A DNA stretch of 64,000 nucleotides from Sphagnum magellanicum. Lineage: Eukaryota > Streptophyta > Sphagnopsida > Sphagnales > Sphagnaceae. The DNA is taken from the NCBI GenBank assembly GCA_021904315.1, contig CM038909.1, positions 21,614,212 to 21,678,211 on the forward strand. The letters run 5' to 3'. The position numbers and the translations under genes are program-made. A model generated the notes under the pieces. That model was not told where the DNA came from. It did no database searches and saw nothing but the letters and a program-made list of their open reading frames with translations. Each line of letters opens with the position of its first letter. Positions within the stretch are counted from its first letter, which is position 1. Of this stretch, positions 1-11,400 are shown one piece after another.

Positions 1-479
1 ATTTTGGGTTTTGGTTTTAGTAGAGGACATTTGAACTTGAACATGTGTTGTGTCAAATTATGGTTAATATAAAACGACTAAGTAAAGGACTATTGTAATA
101 ACATAATTTTAATGGTAAAAAAAATTAGATGATAATAACCTTCTACCCACATTCAAAAAACACTCACAATTTAAAAAATATGGAATTTTTAAAATTTAAA
201 AATTCAAAGTATTTTTCAAATTTTTAAATTTTCAAAAGTCTTTTGCCACATGTAAATGGGGTGTAATGTGTGTGACATAAAAAACAAAGTTGTAGTTCAT
301 GATAGAAAAAACAAAAACCTAAAGTAATTAACATATTTTGGTATGATTCAAAATTATGATAAAATTTCAAAATGAAACACAAAATCTAACAAAATTTACA
401 CATTTTGAAAAATTCATATTTATTCAACAATGAGTAACACAAAACATGTTATCTATTGGGGCAAATATATGTATTTTTA

Positions 480-1684
480 ATAGCAAGTTGCAAAAGATTT
501 CATTCAAAAATTCTTTCATATGAAAAAGTGAAAAATGATTAAAAAAAAGTCAGAATCCTTGTGTAAAGTAATCTTGTTGGCTCCTTTGTGTACCTCCACT
601 AAAAGATTTACCAAAGCATTCATCATTCTTGGTCCTATATATATGACCTTATCTTCATATAAGATGATTTACAATATTTTTTCAAAAATAAACATTTATT
701 GCTTTAAGGTTTTTTCATGACTAACAATCAAGACCTTGAATATAGTCTTGGTATCCAAGTTAAAAGGGATCACGCTACTTGAACTTTGCTTTGTCTTAAA
801 ACAAGTATAATTTTGACTTGTAAACTAAATTCACTATGGAAAATTGCAATCTTGTTATTGTCCCATTTGAAGCTAAAGTTTGGTATTCAAGACATTAAAA
901 TGCAAATTTCACATTTGAACAAATTATTTTTATGGCCACTATCTCCTATTCCAATGTTCTTGGAAGCCTCCAACATTTGGTCACATGCACACGACTTGAT
1001 TTAACTTATTCTATAAATCATTAATTCGATTTATGGCGAATCTTGCACCCATCCATTGGGTTGCCTTCAAATGGATTATGAGATACTTGCGAGAGACCAA
1101 TCATAGTGACATTCTTTATTGTGGCTATAATTTTCTAATTCCTATAACACATCAACTCCAAGGTTGGAATGATGTAGATTGGGTTGGTGACCTAGACACA
1201 AAAAAATTTACATTTGATTACTTCTTTTAATTGGATCACATTTTTATATCTTAGCACATTAAGAAACAACATGTAGTTTTATTTTCTATTGAAGTTGAAT
1301 ATATTGTTGCTGCTACTGCAACAAAAAAGTTCTTTTAGCTATAAGCTTTATTGATTAAACTTGGATATATAATTCAACTACCTAACACTCTTTATTGCGA
1401 TATTCAATCATGTATTGCCCTAACCAAAAATCCCAAATTTCATGATTGGTCCAAGTACATTAACATTAAATATCACTTCTTGTGTGAGAAAGTGGATAGT
1501 CAGATCCTTCAATTGGAATTTACACCTACTACTCACATGCGGCTAACATTTTAACCAAAGTTTTACCTACGCCCAAACATCAAAACATGTGATGCTATTC
1601 GTGGATTTATAGGTTTCAATGACTTGTTGGGGGGAGATTTTACAAGCATCATCAAATCATGAGGTGATGTAGCTGAAAAAGGAG
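480..1684 (+). pseudogene. Copia pol remnant (RT tail and RNase H), copy A
   Basis: Broken frames translate to the end of a Ty1/copia polyprotein. There is an RT tail with a 'LGIQVKRD' segment (about 735-780). The RNase H part has 'KKQHVVLFSIE.EYI.AA' (about 1260-1320), 'YCDIQSCIALTKNPKFHDW' (about 1393-1450) and 'KYHFLCEKVDSQILQLEF' (about 1467-1522). Several stops and frameshifts make it non-functional. A purine tract (1675-1684) directly before the LTR fits a polypurine tract. Family assignment is by remembered copia motifs. Confidence 0.8.
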
Positions 1685-1830
1685 TGTAATAATTCATTTC
1701 AATTAGTTAGTTAATCTAATTAGCTAGCATCACATGATATGTAGAAACTTGTTTCTTCATTGGATATAAATACTCTTGTAAACTTATTCAATATATGTGA
1801 AATACATTTTCCTTCATTTATAATCAAATA
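1685..1830 (+). repeat. Copia 3' LTR, copy A
   Basis: The 146 bp begins TGTAATAATTC and is matched at 11255-11400 (2 differences by hand count) and 4959-5104 (about 23 differences). It contains a TATAAA-like stretch (about 1763-1769). It is followed by GCTTT, the proposed target duplication. Confidence 0.8.
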
Positions 1831-2290
1831 GCTTTTCCACCTTATTATTTTTTCTTATTGTTCCACATGCTTTTTTGCTTCACCTTGCTATTTTGTTTTG
1901 TCACCACACATTATTGTTTCACCTTGTTACTACATCTTGTTGTCATGCCTTGTCATTTCACCTTGTTGCTAAACCTTACCATATCACCTCAAGTTGTTGT
2001 GCCTTGCTACATTGCATTGTTTTTGTGCCTTGCTAATTCATCTTGTTGTTAAGCCTTGTTATTGAACTTTACTACGTCACCTTGTAGTTATGCCTTGCTA
2101 CTTCACCTTGTTTTGTTGCATTGCTCCTTACTATGTTCACCTTGTTGGGTTGCCTTGTTGCATTACCTTGATGCTCCACCTTGAGGTACCTTTCTAACCC
2201 TTATTACTTCACGTTGCTTGATGTTTACCTTTTTATTTTGCCTTGTTTATTCTTTTGTGCCTTGGTTTTGCTAAATTAATATATATTTCC
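1831..2290. repeat. CCTTG-rich degenerate simple repeat, copy A
   Basis: Dozens of variants of TTCACCTTGTTG, GCCTTGCTAC and CCTTGTTGC follow one another at roughly 10-15 bp spacing. Short open frames here (1858-2052) come from the repeat and are not genes. The same tract recurs at 11401-11860. It flanks the copia insertion and is probably the sequence into which copia inserted. Confidence 0.75.
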
Positions 2291-2755
2291 CCCACTCCCA
2301 CCCCAATTTTTTTTTGCGATTCTTAGAGTGGAATAGTAAACTTCAAGTTTTCCTTTCCAAGCTCAATTTCTCACATTTAAAAACAAAACATTTTAAAAAA
2401 TTATTGCTTGGAATTTTTTTCGTTTTGTGTATATGTTTTGTTTGTTATTGTTACATTGTTGTTTTTTCCTTTCTTTATTCTTTGTTGACCTATTGGTATA
2501 TGTTGTGAGTTGTGTAGGGGTTTTTAACATTTGGAAAACAAGTTGCATGTTTTACATTCATTATGCATTTGCATTTATTCCATGATGCATAAAAATGAAC
2601 AATTTTGTAAAGGATTGTGAATGTTTTGAGCTCTATTTGTTTTGCTCTAGGTAGTTCATTAAGTTAAAATATTATAACATAAACCTTTTTGTGAAACATA
2701 TTTAGCGTTGGCCTCTCCATCCCATTGGTACTCTCTTGGGAAAATTGTTTTGTTT

Positions 2756-4060
2756 GGAAATGGAACGATCAAGTCAAATTAAAAATGTAACAAGAATTTT
2801 AAATGAGTTTTGTAAAAAATTTCACAATGAAGTTTCCATGTAAGAGGAACCTCTAGTAGAGACTTTAGAAAAAAAACTTAATTCACAAATAAAAACTAAT
2901 TCTATTCATGAAATACTGCAAGTGAATTTTGAAAAATTGTATGCTCAAAGAGTTTTTTCAAGACCTCATAACATATCTCCATTATGTTGGGCTTCTTATT
3001 GTGTAAATGATAAAAAGGAAGTGGATGGAAAAGTTCTTCAAGTTATGTGTTGCATGTTTTGTTACAATAATCTAATTAATGCATCTAGTTTGGTAAGAAC
3101 TCAAGCAATGAAAAGAATAATATCAAATTATCAACCAATGAAATAAAAACCTTGAAAAAACATGTGGATGTAAACCATGTTGTGATTGCAATTTGTTTCG
3201 AGAAGGATGTAAATAGTCCTATGAAGGGGGTATAGGAAAAACAACTAGCAAAGAAAAACCTAATGTGTCTTATAATGCAATATTTTAAAAAATTGATGTA
3301 AAAGATCATTTTAAAAAGGAATTTGTGCAAAAACAATAATTTTTACAATACCTTGGTGTTGCCTTTTGGTTATTAGTAATACCTATCTATTCAATTTGTG
3401 AAAAATACATGGTTGAAGTGCTTTGCAATGCATTTATGTTAAGGAGTTGTGTTTCCTTCAAAAAATGTTTTTTCACAAGAATGGTTGCCTAATTTGGTGG
3501 AGATGATGAAATAAGAATAAGTTTTGCCAAAACTTATAAAATGTTATTTCACCACAAGTTTTGAATTATGGATGTCAAAAAAAGCACATGACATTTTTGC
3601 CTTGGTGATAATTGTTTTGGGGGTTGATTGGCAACCAAAACATATCATAATAGGTTTGATTCACACAAGTGAAACTACAAGACAAGTTTTGGCAAGAAAC
3701 TTAATTACATTGTTAGATGAATATGGATATTTAAAAAACATTGTTGCTTACATTAAAGATGAAGGGGAAAATTTTAATGTATTGGCAATGGCACTAAAGT
3801 TTGTTGTTAGTTGTGAAATTTTTGGTTTGGATGAAAGTTTTTAAGGTACATGCTTTGAGCATGTGTTTTCCAAAGCATGCCAATATGGGACAGCAAAGGA
3901 ACAAAAACTTGAATTATGTGTCCATTAAGGTTGTTTAATCAAATGTGCAAAAATGCATAACTTGGCCCAAAAAATCTAGAAAAGGTAGACAAAAATGGAA
4001 CAAAACTTGTATGGATTTTGGAATTTGCCCAAGAATGTTGAACATTCAAGTTAATATAAG
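2756..4060 (+). pseudogene. hAT transposase remnant, 5' part only (copy A)
   Basis: Translated fragments match plant hAT transposases. A BED-like finger is split by a frameshift ('CCMFCYNN' near 3050, then an H-x4-H at 'LKKHVDVNH' near 3150). The catalytic-domain start follows: 'TTSFELWMSKKAHDIFALV', 'DWQPKHIIIGL' and 'VAYIKDEGENFN' (3524-3844). Next comes 'CFEHVFSKACQYGT' (about 3850-3890). The frame is broken repeatedly, and homology stops at about 4060-4080, before any hATC domain. That is where the tandem-duplication junction is proposed. Confidence 0.8.
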
Positions 4061-4080
4061 GTAAATTATTTTTTTGCAAA

Positions 4081-4953
4081 TTTTAAATGGCCTCTTGTCA
4101 CCTTGAAAGACCCCTGTTCTATATCCTATTCAAATCCCAAAAAAAACCTTATCTCAAACCCCTCATAAAATCTAATTTTCAAACGCTGAAAAAATTCCTA
4201 TGTCGGAACTTTTGAAAGAATACTTTAGACCCAAAAATGTACTGCAAAAGGCCAAAAAATAGACTCATAAAAAAAAAATCAAAATTCTTAAGTTCAATTT
4301 TTGAACTTGCAAGTCTACCAGACCAAAAAATGGACTCACCAAAAAAACACAGGTTCCACTTTTTGGACTTGTAGGTCCGCAAGTCTAGGAATCATTTTTT
4401 CCTTGTATTCCTATCCCATAGCTGTGTACTAGCCAGTGTTGGGCAATTCTAAAACTGAAGTGAAAACTGCCATGTTTTCAAGCTAGTTCTCACCTTGAAA
4501 ACCATAGGTATCCCAAATGGTGATACCTAGAATGAAAACCAACCTATCCGTTTTCACTGAGAGCTGGCCTTGTGAGAACCACCTAAAATATCTAAATGTT
4601 AGAAAAATGAAAACCTTCCCAAATACTCAGTTTCGCTCTTCGGTAATAAGGGTCCATGTTAACATCCAAGATGTAGGGTGATTGGTAGGGCCTATTAAGT
4701 TAAGTTTTAGGTTAAGAAATTTCTTTAAACTGATATTAGGGTTAGGAGCAGCATCACATAATTATTGTGTGTGTGTGTGAAGGTATTGTCTTTACTCTCC
4801 ACACTCCATGAATATCAACAAGGCCACATAAGTGTTTGGGCCTTTTTTTTTGGGGGCCTTTTTTTTTGGGGGTGGTTTTGTTGTTGCTTGTCTCCACATT
4901 CTTGCATTTGTGTTTTCATGTTGGCTTAGTTTAATTGTCTGTTGTTTTGCTTT
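4081..4953. other. Non-coding stretch between hAT copy A and the copia 5' LTR
   Basis: No recognisable coding sequence. It contains two related blocks of about 60 bp (about 4255-4315 and 4318-4382) with CAAAAAATGGACTCA-type phrases, a short (TG)n run at 4765-4780, and two T8GGGGG strings at 4843-4872. If the tandem-duplication model holds, it starts the right-hand unit. Its end, a T/G-rich stretch, resembles the flank after the 3' LTR. Confidence 0.5.
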
Positions 4954-4958
4954 GCTTT

Positions 4959-5104
4959 TGTAACGATTCATTTCAATTGGCGAGTTAGGCTACTTAGGTA
5001 GCATCACATGATATGTAAAAACTTGCCTCTTCCTCGGATATAAATATTTTTGTAAACTTACTCAATATATGTGAAATACTTTTTTTTTCATTCATAATCA
5101 AATA
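4959..5104 (+). repeat. Copia 5' LTR
   Basis: The 146 bp begins TGTAACGATTC and aligns end to end with the 3' LTRs at 11255-11400 and 1685-1830. Shared blocks include GCATCACATGATATGTA and TCAATATATGTGAAAT. It ends AATCAAATA rather than the usual CA, so the exact right end is uncertain by about 4 bp. Confidence 0.8.
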
Positions 5105-5111
5105 TCATAGC
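5103..5111 (+). other. Degenerate primer-binding site (tRNA-iMet type)
   Basis: TATCATAGC differs by one base from the TATCAGAGC core of the usual plant copia primer site (full form TGGTATCAGAGC). It sits directly at the 5' LTR edge. The first TGG is not preserved. Confidence 0.6.
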
Positions 5112-5223
5112 ATTGATATTAGAATTAACGGCTTCAAAATATGAGTGTTCTGAATGTTGCACAATAGAGAGTTTTAAACTTGAAGAAATAGAGTTTGGAA
5201 TTTTTTTATCAAAAATCCAAACC

Positions 5224-6180
5224 ATGGCTACATCTACAAGTCTTGCATGAGCTTACAACATCTCTCCTTTAACTCTTGACAATTATGCCACATGGAACAT
5301 TAAGGTTGAAATGTTATTAATTCACTTCGCTTTATGGAGAGTTGTTGATAGCAAAGAAATGGATCCTGGTACTATTGATTGTGTCATTCACCTTGCATGG
5401 AAATCTAAAGATTCCAATGCTCGTGCTACTATCCTTTTCCATTATGAAGAAAAGTAATAATTATTTTTTCTCATATCTATTATCACATCCAAAGCCATGT
5501 GAAATAGATTAAAACAACTTTACCAATGCTCAAACAAAGCCTTTCAAGTGAATCTATATAAAACTTATGTCAATTATCTATGTTAGATTTCGATGATGTT
5601 GTTGGTTTTTTTTTTATCTTGGCAATCCACCTTTGAAGAAGTTGCTATAGTTAGTTGCACTTTTAGTAACCCTTAACAAGTAAATTTGTTTTTATCAACC
5701 TTACCAAACTCTTGGAATGATTTTGTTATTACACAAGGCATCATTGCCAATCTCACATTTACTTAAATGTTCTCCAATATTTTACAACAATATGTTATTA
5801 ACATTTCCAAAGTAGAACCCCCAAAATCCAATGCATCTTATGTCAAAAGGATATTTCATAAACCAATTTATAATAATTCCCAAAACAAATTTAAGAAATC
5901 CACTATATTTGACTACAACAAAAGGTGTCCTTGTATGTCAAGTGATTTCACTGGATTTTGAGTGCATTCACTAATCATAGTGAATGGTACCTAGTGAGGA
6001 TGTAATGAATTCACTAGTTTAGTGAACGAAGATTAATGAACTACACCCACATTTTATAATAATGTTTGGAAAATTTTTTTCTTCACAACCAATGGTATGT
6101 CACTATTCCAAAAAATGGGCCATAAGGTTCTAGAATGTTATAAAAAAAAACGAGATGCACTTAATCAAAAGCAACATGGG
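5224..6180 (+). pseudogene. Copia gag remnant
   Basis: From the ATG at 5224 the frame reads 'MATSTSLA', stop, then 'LTLDNYATWNIKVEMLL' and 'ALWRVVDSKE', which match the gag (UBN2/DUF4219-type) N-terminus of plant copia. More gag lies in broken frames to about 5960. A CCHC zinc knuckle survives as 'MGHKVLECYKK' (about 6112-6145), with its first cysteines in another frame one base away. It is non-functional. Confidence 0.7.
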
Positions 6181-6189
6181 AATTTTGAC

Positions 6190-7540
6190 GCCTTTAAAGA
6201 CCCCTTGTATTTATTCACAGTAATCTCAAAACCTCAACATCATTCCCATCAATGGTTCCTTAATTCCGATATTAATCAACATATGTCACCTCTCAAAAAT
6301 ATTTTTAGAAATTACACTTTATTTGACATTCCTAAAACAATATTTTTGGGGGATAATAACTCTTACCAAACTTTGGGTTGTGGGTCTATTCTCATACAAA
6401 CTTCATCTAGTCAAACTTTAATAACCCATAATGTTTTGTATGTACTTAGCCTAGCCAAAAATCTTTTGTCAATTCCACAAACTACCATTAGAAATAAAAT
6501 TATTGTCACTTTTATACATGCACATTATATTATCACCACCACTTCACCTTTTCATCACTAAAATGTTATTAGAATATATAAGGAAAGAAATTTTTTCCTT
6601 CCAAACTTTGGTGTAGAACCAAAATTTTGAAAATTAGTTGTTTATATTTTTTCCTCAACTTGACTTTGATAGAATAAAGTGGCATCATTGCATGGGCCAT
6701 CTTAATATACGATCTTTAAATCTTATGCACATTTGTAATATGGTCCATGGTTTACCTCATTTAAAATCGTTTTTTCCCATTTGTGAAGGTTGCATTTTTG
6801 GTAAACATTCTTAATCTCCATATCCAATTGCACTAGTCACTAGAGCCACTATTCCTTTAGCTTTAATTCATACTGGGTTATGTGGGCCCATGGGCACCCC
6901 TCTTTTTAATGGTGCATTATGTTTTTTGATATTTGTAAGTGATTATTCTATGTACATTCACATTTATTTCCTCCACAAAAAATTTGAAACACTCACATAT
7001 TTTATTAAATATAAAATTCTTGTTGAAAATCAAACCAATAAACTTATACTTATTTTACATTTTGATAATGGGGGTGAATTTACTTATAGTCAATTTAATA
7101 AGTTTTGGCCCAATTATGGTCACTGATTTACAAATCCATATAATCTAACGCAAAATGGTGTCTTCAAACATAAAAATCGAACCTTAGTTGAATATGCTTA
7201 GAATAAGTTTAAAACTATTACATTCATTATTATTTTTTGGGCTAAAGGATTACATACATCATGTTATATTCAAAATTGTTTTTATACATTAACCTTAAAA
7301 AAATTACATCCATTGAATTATGGACCAACCTAAAACCTAGTTTCAATCATTTAAAAAAAAGTTATTGTCAAGCCTACTTTCACATACTTGATGAAAAATG
7401 AACAAAAAAAACCCAAAACAAAAAAAAGTATATTTGTTGGGTATGGTGAACCCTTGGGAATTCAACATTATAATTTTTATTACCTACACATTCGAGAGAC
7501 ACTCGCAAAAAAATTTATAATCATGCATAGGATGTCTTAA
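6190..7540 (+). pseudogene. Copia protease, GAG-pre-integrase and integrase remnant
   Basis: The protease-like frame 6097-6561 has 'NSDINQHMSPLKNIF' where copia normally has a DSGA-type active site, so the catalytic aspartate motif is lost. It continues with 'VLYVLSLAKNLLSI', typical of the region. A GAG-pre-integrase box reads 'IKWHHCMGHLNIRSLN' (about 6673-6720), with 'CEGCIFGKH' near 6783-6810. The integrase core shows 'LCGPMGTPLFNG' (about 6880), 'FVSDYS' (about 6931) and 'HFDNGGEF' (about 7060). An integrase tail 'KKSIFVGYGEPLGIQHYNF' ends near 7480. Stops and frameshifts are present throughout. Confidence 0.75.
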
Positions 7541-8025
7541 ACATTGGGGGTTACATGTTTCCCTTGACTTTAGTTTGCCACCAAATGGTTACTATTTGGT
7601 GACTAACCTTTTATTTCCACTAGCCTCACCAACTCTAACATCAATATAACAACCATTTGACCATGCACCAAAATTGTTTCCCATTAGTGAAACAACCCCA
7701 CCTAACCTTCTTTTAGACCCATTTACACCTCAACTAGTCCCACCTTCAAGTACTCACATTTTTCAATGACCACCACCCCCAATTAAATCACCATTGACTT
7801 CCCCCACACATGCAAGCTCATTTTCAACAATCCCAAGAATCTAGTGTCCCTACTATGCAAACTTTTCGACGCAAAAACAAAGGTCAATGGGCCTTTAAAA
7901 ATATTTTTGAAGACAATTTTTTTGTTTATTGACACACCCCCAAACTCCTTGAAAGATTCAAGTGCGAGTCCCAAAATGAAAATAATGAAATAAGGAGTTG
8001 GAGCATGTTTCTTAATTCGCAGCAC

Positions 8026-8860
8026 TTTTGGGGTGGGGGGGCATGGTGGAGCTCCAAAATGCAGAAAAGAGTGAATGACAAGTGTGTCAATTATTCATAT
8101 CAATCTGCACAAACTAAACAACAAGTTGATTAATGCATAGTTGGAACATTTTTGGTGCACATATTCACCATGGGCATACACAAACTTACAATATTCACCA
8201 TGGCCCAAACTTGGGGGAAACCATCACCTTCCCCTTATAATATTCTTTGTGACATACCACAGGGGCTACATCCAAATGGCGTTTTTTCTTGGGACTCCCA
8301 AATTGGGAATCCCCTAATTCTTGAAATTGGGACTCCCGTCACATTTGATGCCCATAACTTCTTGTGTAGAACTCTAGTTCAGGTGAGGTTTCAAGAAAAT
8401 TTTTAACCTACATTGAAAGCTTTCCAATGATATGTGGCATGCCTCCTACACACATGTAATTTAGGGCGATTCCCAACTTTTAATAGTCGAGAATCAAATT
8501 GACACTTTAACTCCTAACCTTTCTTTCAACCATAACTTGTGTTTTAAGTATTCAAATGGATAATTTGAGCCCATTTTAAACATCTACATCTTAAAAAAAA
8601 TTCAATGGTACAAGGAAGTTTTCAATCCAGTGATTTTTGACCCTTCAAACCACTCTTTAAAATTTTAAGGGGTCCATTTGGGAGTGTGTGGGCTCATTCC
8701 CTCACATTTTCTCGCATTCTCAAGAGTGTGAATGTGAATCCCGAATTACGTTCCCCACTTGCACCTTTCCATGCCCTTGCCTTAGTCGCGAACCCAAGGC
8801 TAGGGTCGTGACACTTATGTTTTCATGACATAAATTATTGAACCCATTTCTATCAATGTT
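8026..8860. other. Foreign insert inside copia pol, possible LTR debris
   Basis: Copia homology lapses between the integrase tail and an RT N-terminal remnant near 8866. The gap contains no copia motif, is less AT-biased, and has phrases such as CCATAACTTCTTGTGTAG that resemble LTRs of other plant retrotransposons. The open frame 8152-8406 matches nothing I know. No clear terminal repeats were found. Ends are approximate. Confidence 0.4.
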
Positions 8861-8865
8861 GCACT

Positions 8866-9442
8866 TTCAGGTGACGAATGAACCAATTAACGATTAGCTA
8901 TGGAAAGTGATATAATTCATTAACCCAAAATAAAACATGCATTTTGGTCAACCCTTTTACCAAATCAATCCATTATCAGTATAAAATGGTTGTTTTGTCA
9001 AAATACAAGTATGATGAATCCTTGGCCCATTACAAAGGGTGACTTGTAACTCACAATTTCATTCCATAAAAAGGTGTCAACTATGTTGAAACCTTTTCAC
9101 CGGTGCTCAAGATGACCTCTTTACGAATTTTATTCTCATTTACCATTTTGTATGATTATCACATATACTAAAATGGATGTAACTATTGCATTTTTTAATG
9201 GCATTTTGCAAAAGGAAACCTATATCTCCCAACCTAAGAGTTTTATTATAATTGGGATCAAAACAAATGTGTGCCATTTGCTCAAATCCTTTTACGGCTT
9301 TAAACAAGCCCCATGTGTTTGGTACAATTTTTTTAACAACTATCTTTTAAATCAAGGCTTTATCAAATGCCTTTCTAATACAAATGTGTATTTTAAAAAG
9401 GGTGCAAGTCCACACATAAGCGCTAAAAACCATGTTGAATAG
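8866..9442 (+). pseudogene. Copia reverse transcriptase remnant
   Basis: Broken frames read 'LAMESDI' (about 8896), 'PFHRCSR' and 'YEFYSHLPF' (about 9093-9150), then the open stretch 9152-9442. That stretch contains 'KMDVTIAFFNGILQKETYI', 'SQPKSF', 'CHLLKSFYGFKQAP' and 'VWYNFF', the RT signature of Ty1/copia. The catalytic YVDD box is not seen: after 9442 the sequence switches to AT-rich filler. Confidence 0.8.
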
Positions 9443-10100
9443 TGGTGAAAACTATGAACTTTTTTACATATGTTTTTTTTTGACATTTTAAAGTTATGTT
9501 AATCATTCCAAGTTGTGTTAAATGACTAATATGAATGTTGAGGAATTCAAATTGAAAATTCATTAAATTAAATTTTGGGTTTTGGTTTTAGTAGAGGACA
9601 TTTGAACTTGAACATGTGTTGTGTCAAATTATGGTTACTATAAAACGACTAAGTAAAGGACTATTGTAATAACATAATTTTAATGGTAAAAAAAAAAAGA
9701 TGATAATAACCTTTTACCCACATTCAAAAAACACTCACAATTTAAAAATTATGGAATTTGAAAATTTTAAAAATTCAAAGTATTTTTCAAATTTTTAAGT
9801 TTTCAAAAGTCTTTTGCCACATGTAAATGGGGTGTAATGTGTGTGACATAAAAAACAAAGTTGTAGTTCATGATACAAAAAACAAAAACCTAAAGTAATT
9901 AACATATTTTGGTATGATTCAAAATTATGATAACATTTCAAAATGAAACACAAAATCTAGCAAAATTTACACATTTTGAAAAATTCATATTTATTCAACA
10001 ATGATTAACACAAAACATGTTATCTATTGGGGCAACTATATGTATTTTTAATAGCAAGTTGCAAAAGATTTCATTCAAAAATTCTTTCATATGAAAAAGT
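9443..10100. other. AT-rich segment interrupting copia RT
   Basis: Between the RT fragment ending near 9442 and the RT tail resuming near 10100 there is no recognisable coding sequence. It is AT-rich with repeated TTTTTCAAATTTTTAA-like strings. Its right part (from 9572) recurs at 1-530, so the interruption predates the tandem duplication. Confidence 0.45.
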
Positions 10101-11254
10101 GAAAAGTGACTAAAAAAGACTCACACTCCTTGTGTAAAGTAATCTTGTTGGCTCCTTGTGTACCTCCACCAAAAGATCTACCAAAGCATTCATCATTCTT
10201 GGTCCTATATATATGACCTTATCTTCATATAAGATGATTTACAAGATTTTTTCAAAAATAAACATTTATTGTTTTAATGTTTTTTCATGACTAACAATCA
10301 AGACCTTGAATATAGTCTTGGTATCCAAGTTAAAAGGGATCACGCTACTTGAACTTTGCTTTGTCTTAAAACAAGTATAATTTTGACTTGTAAACTAAAT
10401 TCACTATGGAAAATTGCAATCTTGTTATTGTCCCATTTGAAGCTAAAGTTTGGTATTCAAGAGATTAAAATGCAAATTTCACATTTGAACCAATTATTTT
10501 TATGGCCACTATCTCCTATTCCAATGTTCTTGGAAGCCTCCAACATTTGGTCACATGCACACGACTTGATTTAACTTTTTTTATAAATCATTAATTCGAT
10601 TTATGGCGAATCTTGCACCCATCCATTGGGTTGCCTTCAAATGGATTATGAGATACTTGAAAAAGACTAATCATAGTGACATTCTTTATTGTGGCTATAA
10701 TTTTCTAATTCCCATAACACATCAACTCCAAGGTTGGAGTGATGTAGATTGGGTTGGTGACTTAGACACAAAAAAATTTACATTTGATTATTTCTTTTAA
10801 TTGGATCACATTTTTATATCTTGGCACATTAAGAAACAACATGTAGTTTTATTTTCTATTGAAGCTAAATATATTGTTGCTGCTACTGCAACAAAAGAGT
10901 TCTTTTAGCTATAAGCTTTATTGATTAAACTTGGATATATAATTCAACTACCTAACACTCTTTATTGTGATATTCAATCATGTATTGCCCTAACCAAAAA
11001 TCCCAAATTTCATGATTGGTCCAAGTGCATTAACGTTAAATATCACTTATTGCGTGAGAAAGTGGATAGTCAGATCCTTCAATTGGAATTTACACCTACT
11101 ACTCACATGCGGCTAACATCTTAACCAAAGTTTTGCCCAAGCCCAAACATCAAAACATGTGAGGCTATTCATGGATTTATAGGTTTTAATGACTTGTTGG
11201 GGGGAGATTTTACAAGCATCATCAAATCATGAAATGATGGAGCTGAAAAGGGAG
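10100..11254 (+). pseudogene. Copia RT tail and RNase H remnant, copy B
   Basis: Counterpart of 480-1684, with the same fragments: 'LGIQVKRD' (about 10317), the 10356-10574 and 10603-10800 frames, 'YCDIQSCIALTKNPKFHDW' (about 10963-11020) and 'KYHLLREKVDSQILQLEF' (about 11037-11092). Here 'LREK' and 'EAKY' are closer to the family consensus than copy A's 'LCEK' and 'EVEY'. The polypurine-like GAAAAGGGAG sits at 11245-11254. Confidence 0.8.
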
Positions 11255-11400
11255 TGTAATAATTCATTTCAATTAATTAGTTAATCTAATTAGCTAGCAT
11301 CACATGATATGTAGAAACTTGTTTCTTCATTGGATATAAATACTCTTGTAAACTTATTCAATATATGTGAAATGCATTTTCCTTCATTTATAATCAAATA
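11255..11400 (+). repeat. Copia 3' LTR, copy B
   Basis: The 146 bp is nearly identical to 1685-1830 and pairs with the 5' LTR at 4959-5104. It is followed by GCTTT at 11401-11405, matching the 5 bp before the 5' LTR. Confidence 0.85.

Larger units (their letters stand above)
1..4080. repeat. Left copy (copy A) of a ~9.57 kb tandem duplication
   Basis: This stretch aligns almost base for base with 9572-13648 (offset 9571 at the left, 9568-9569 at the right owing to small indels). By eye the copies are about 96-99 percent identical. Similarity stops at about 4080 and 13648. It holds the 3' part of a copia element, its 3' LTR, a CCTTG-rich tract and the 5' part of a hAT transposase. Position 1 is the window edge, so the true left end is not visible. 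Confidence 0.9.

Noticed and set aside
1858..2052. Small Leu/Phe/Cys-rich membrane-like protein
   Set aside because: Derived from the CCTTG-rich repeat and present identically in the duplicate.
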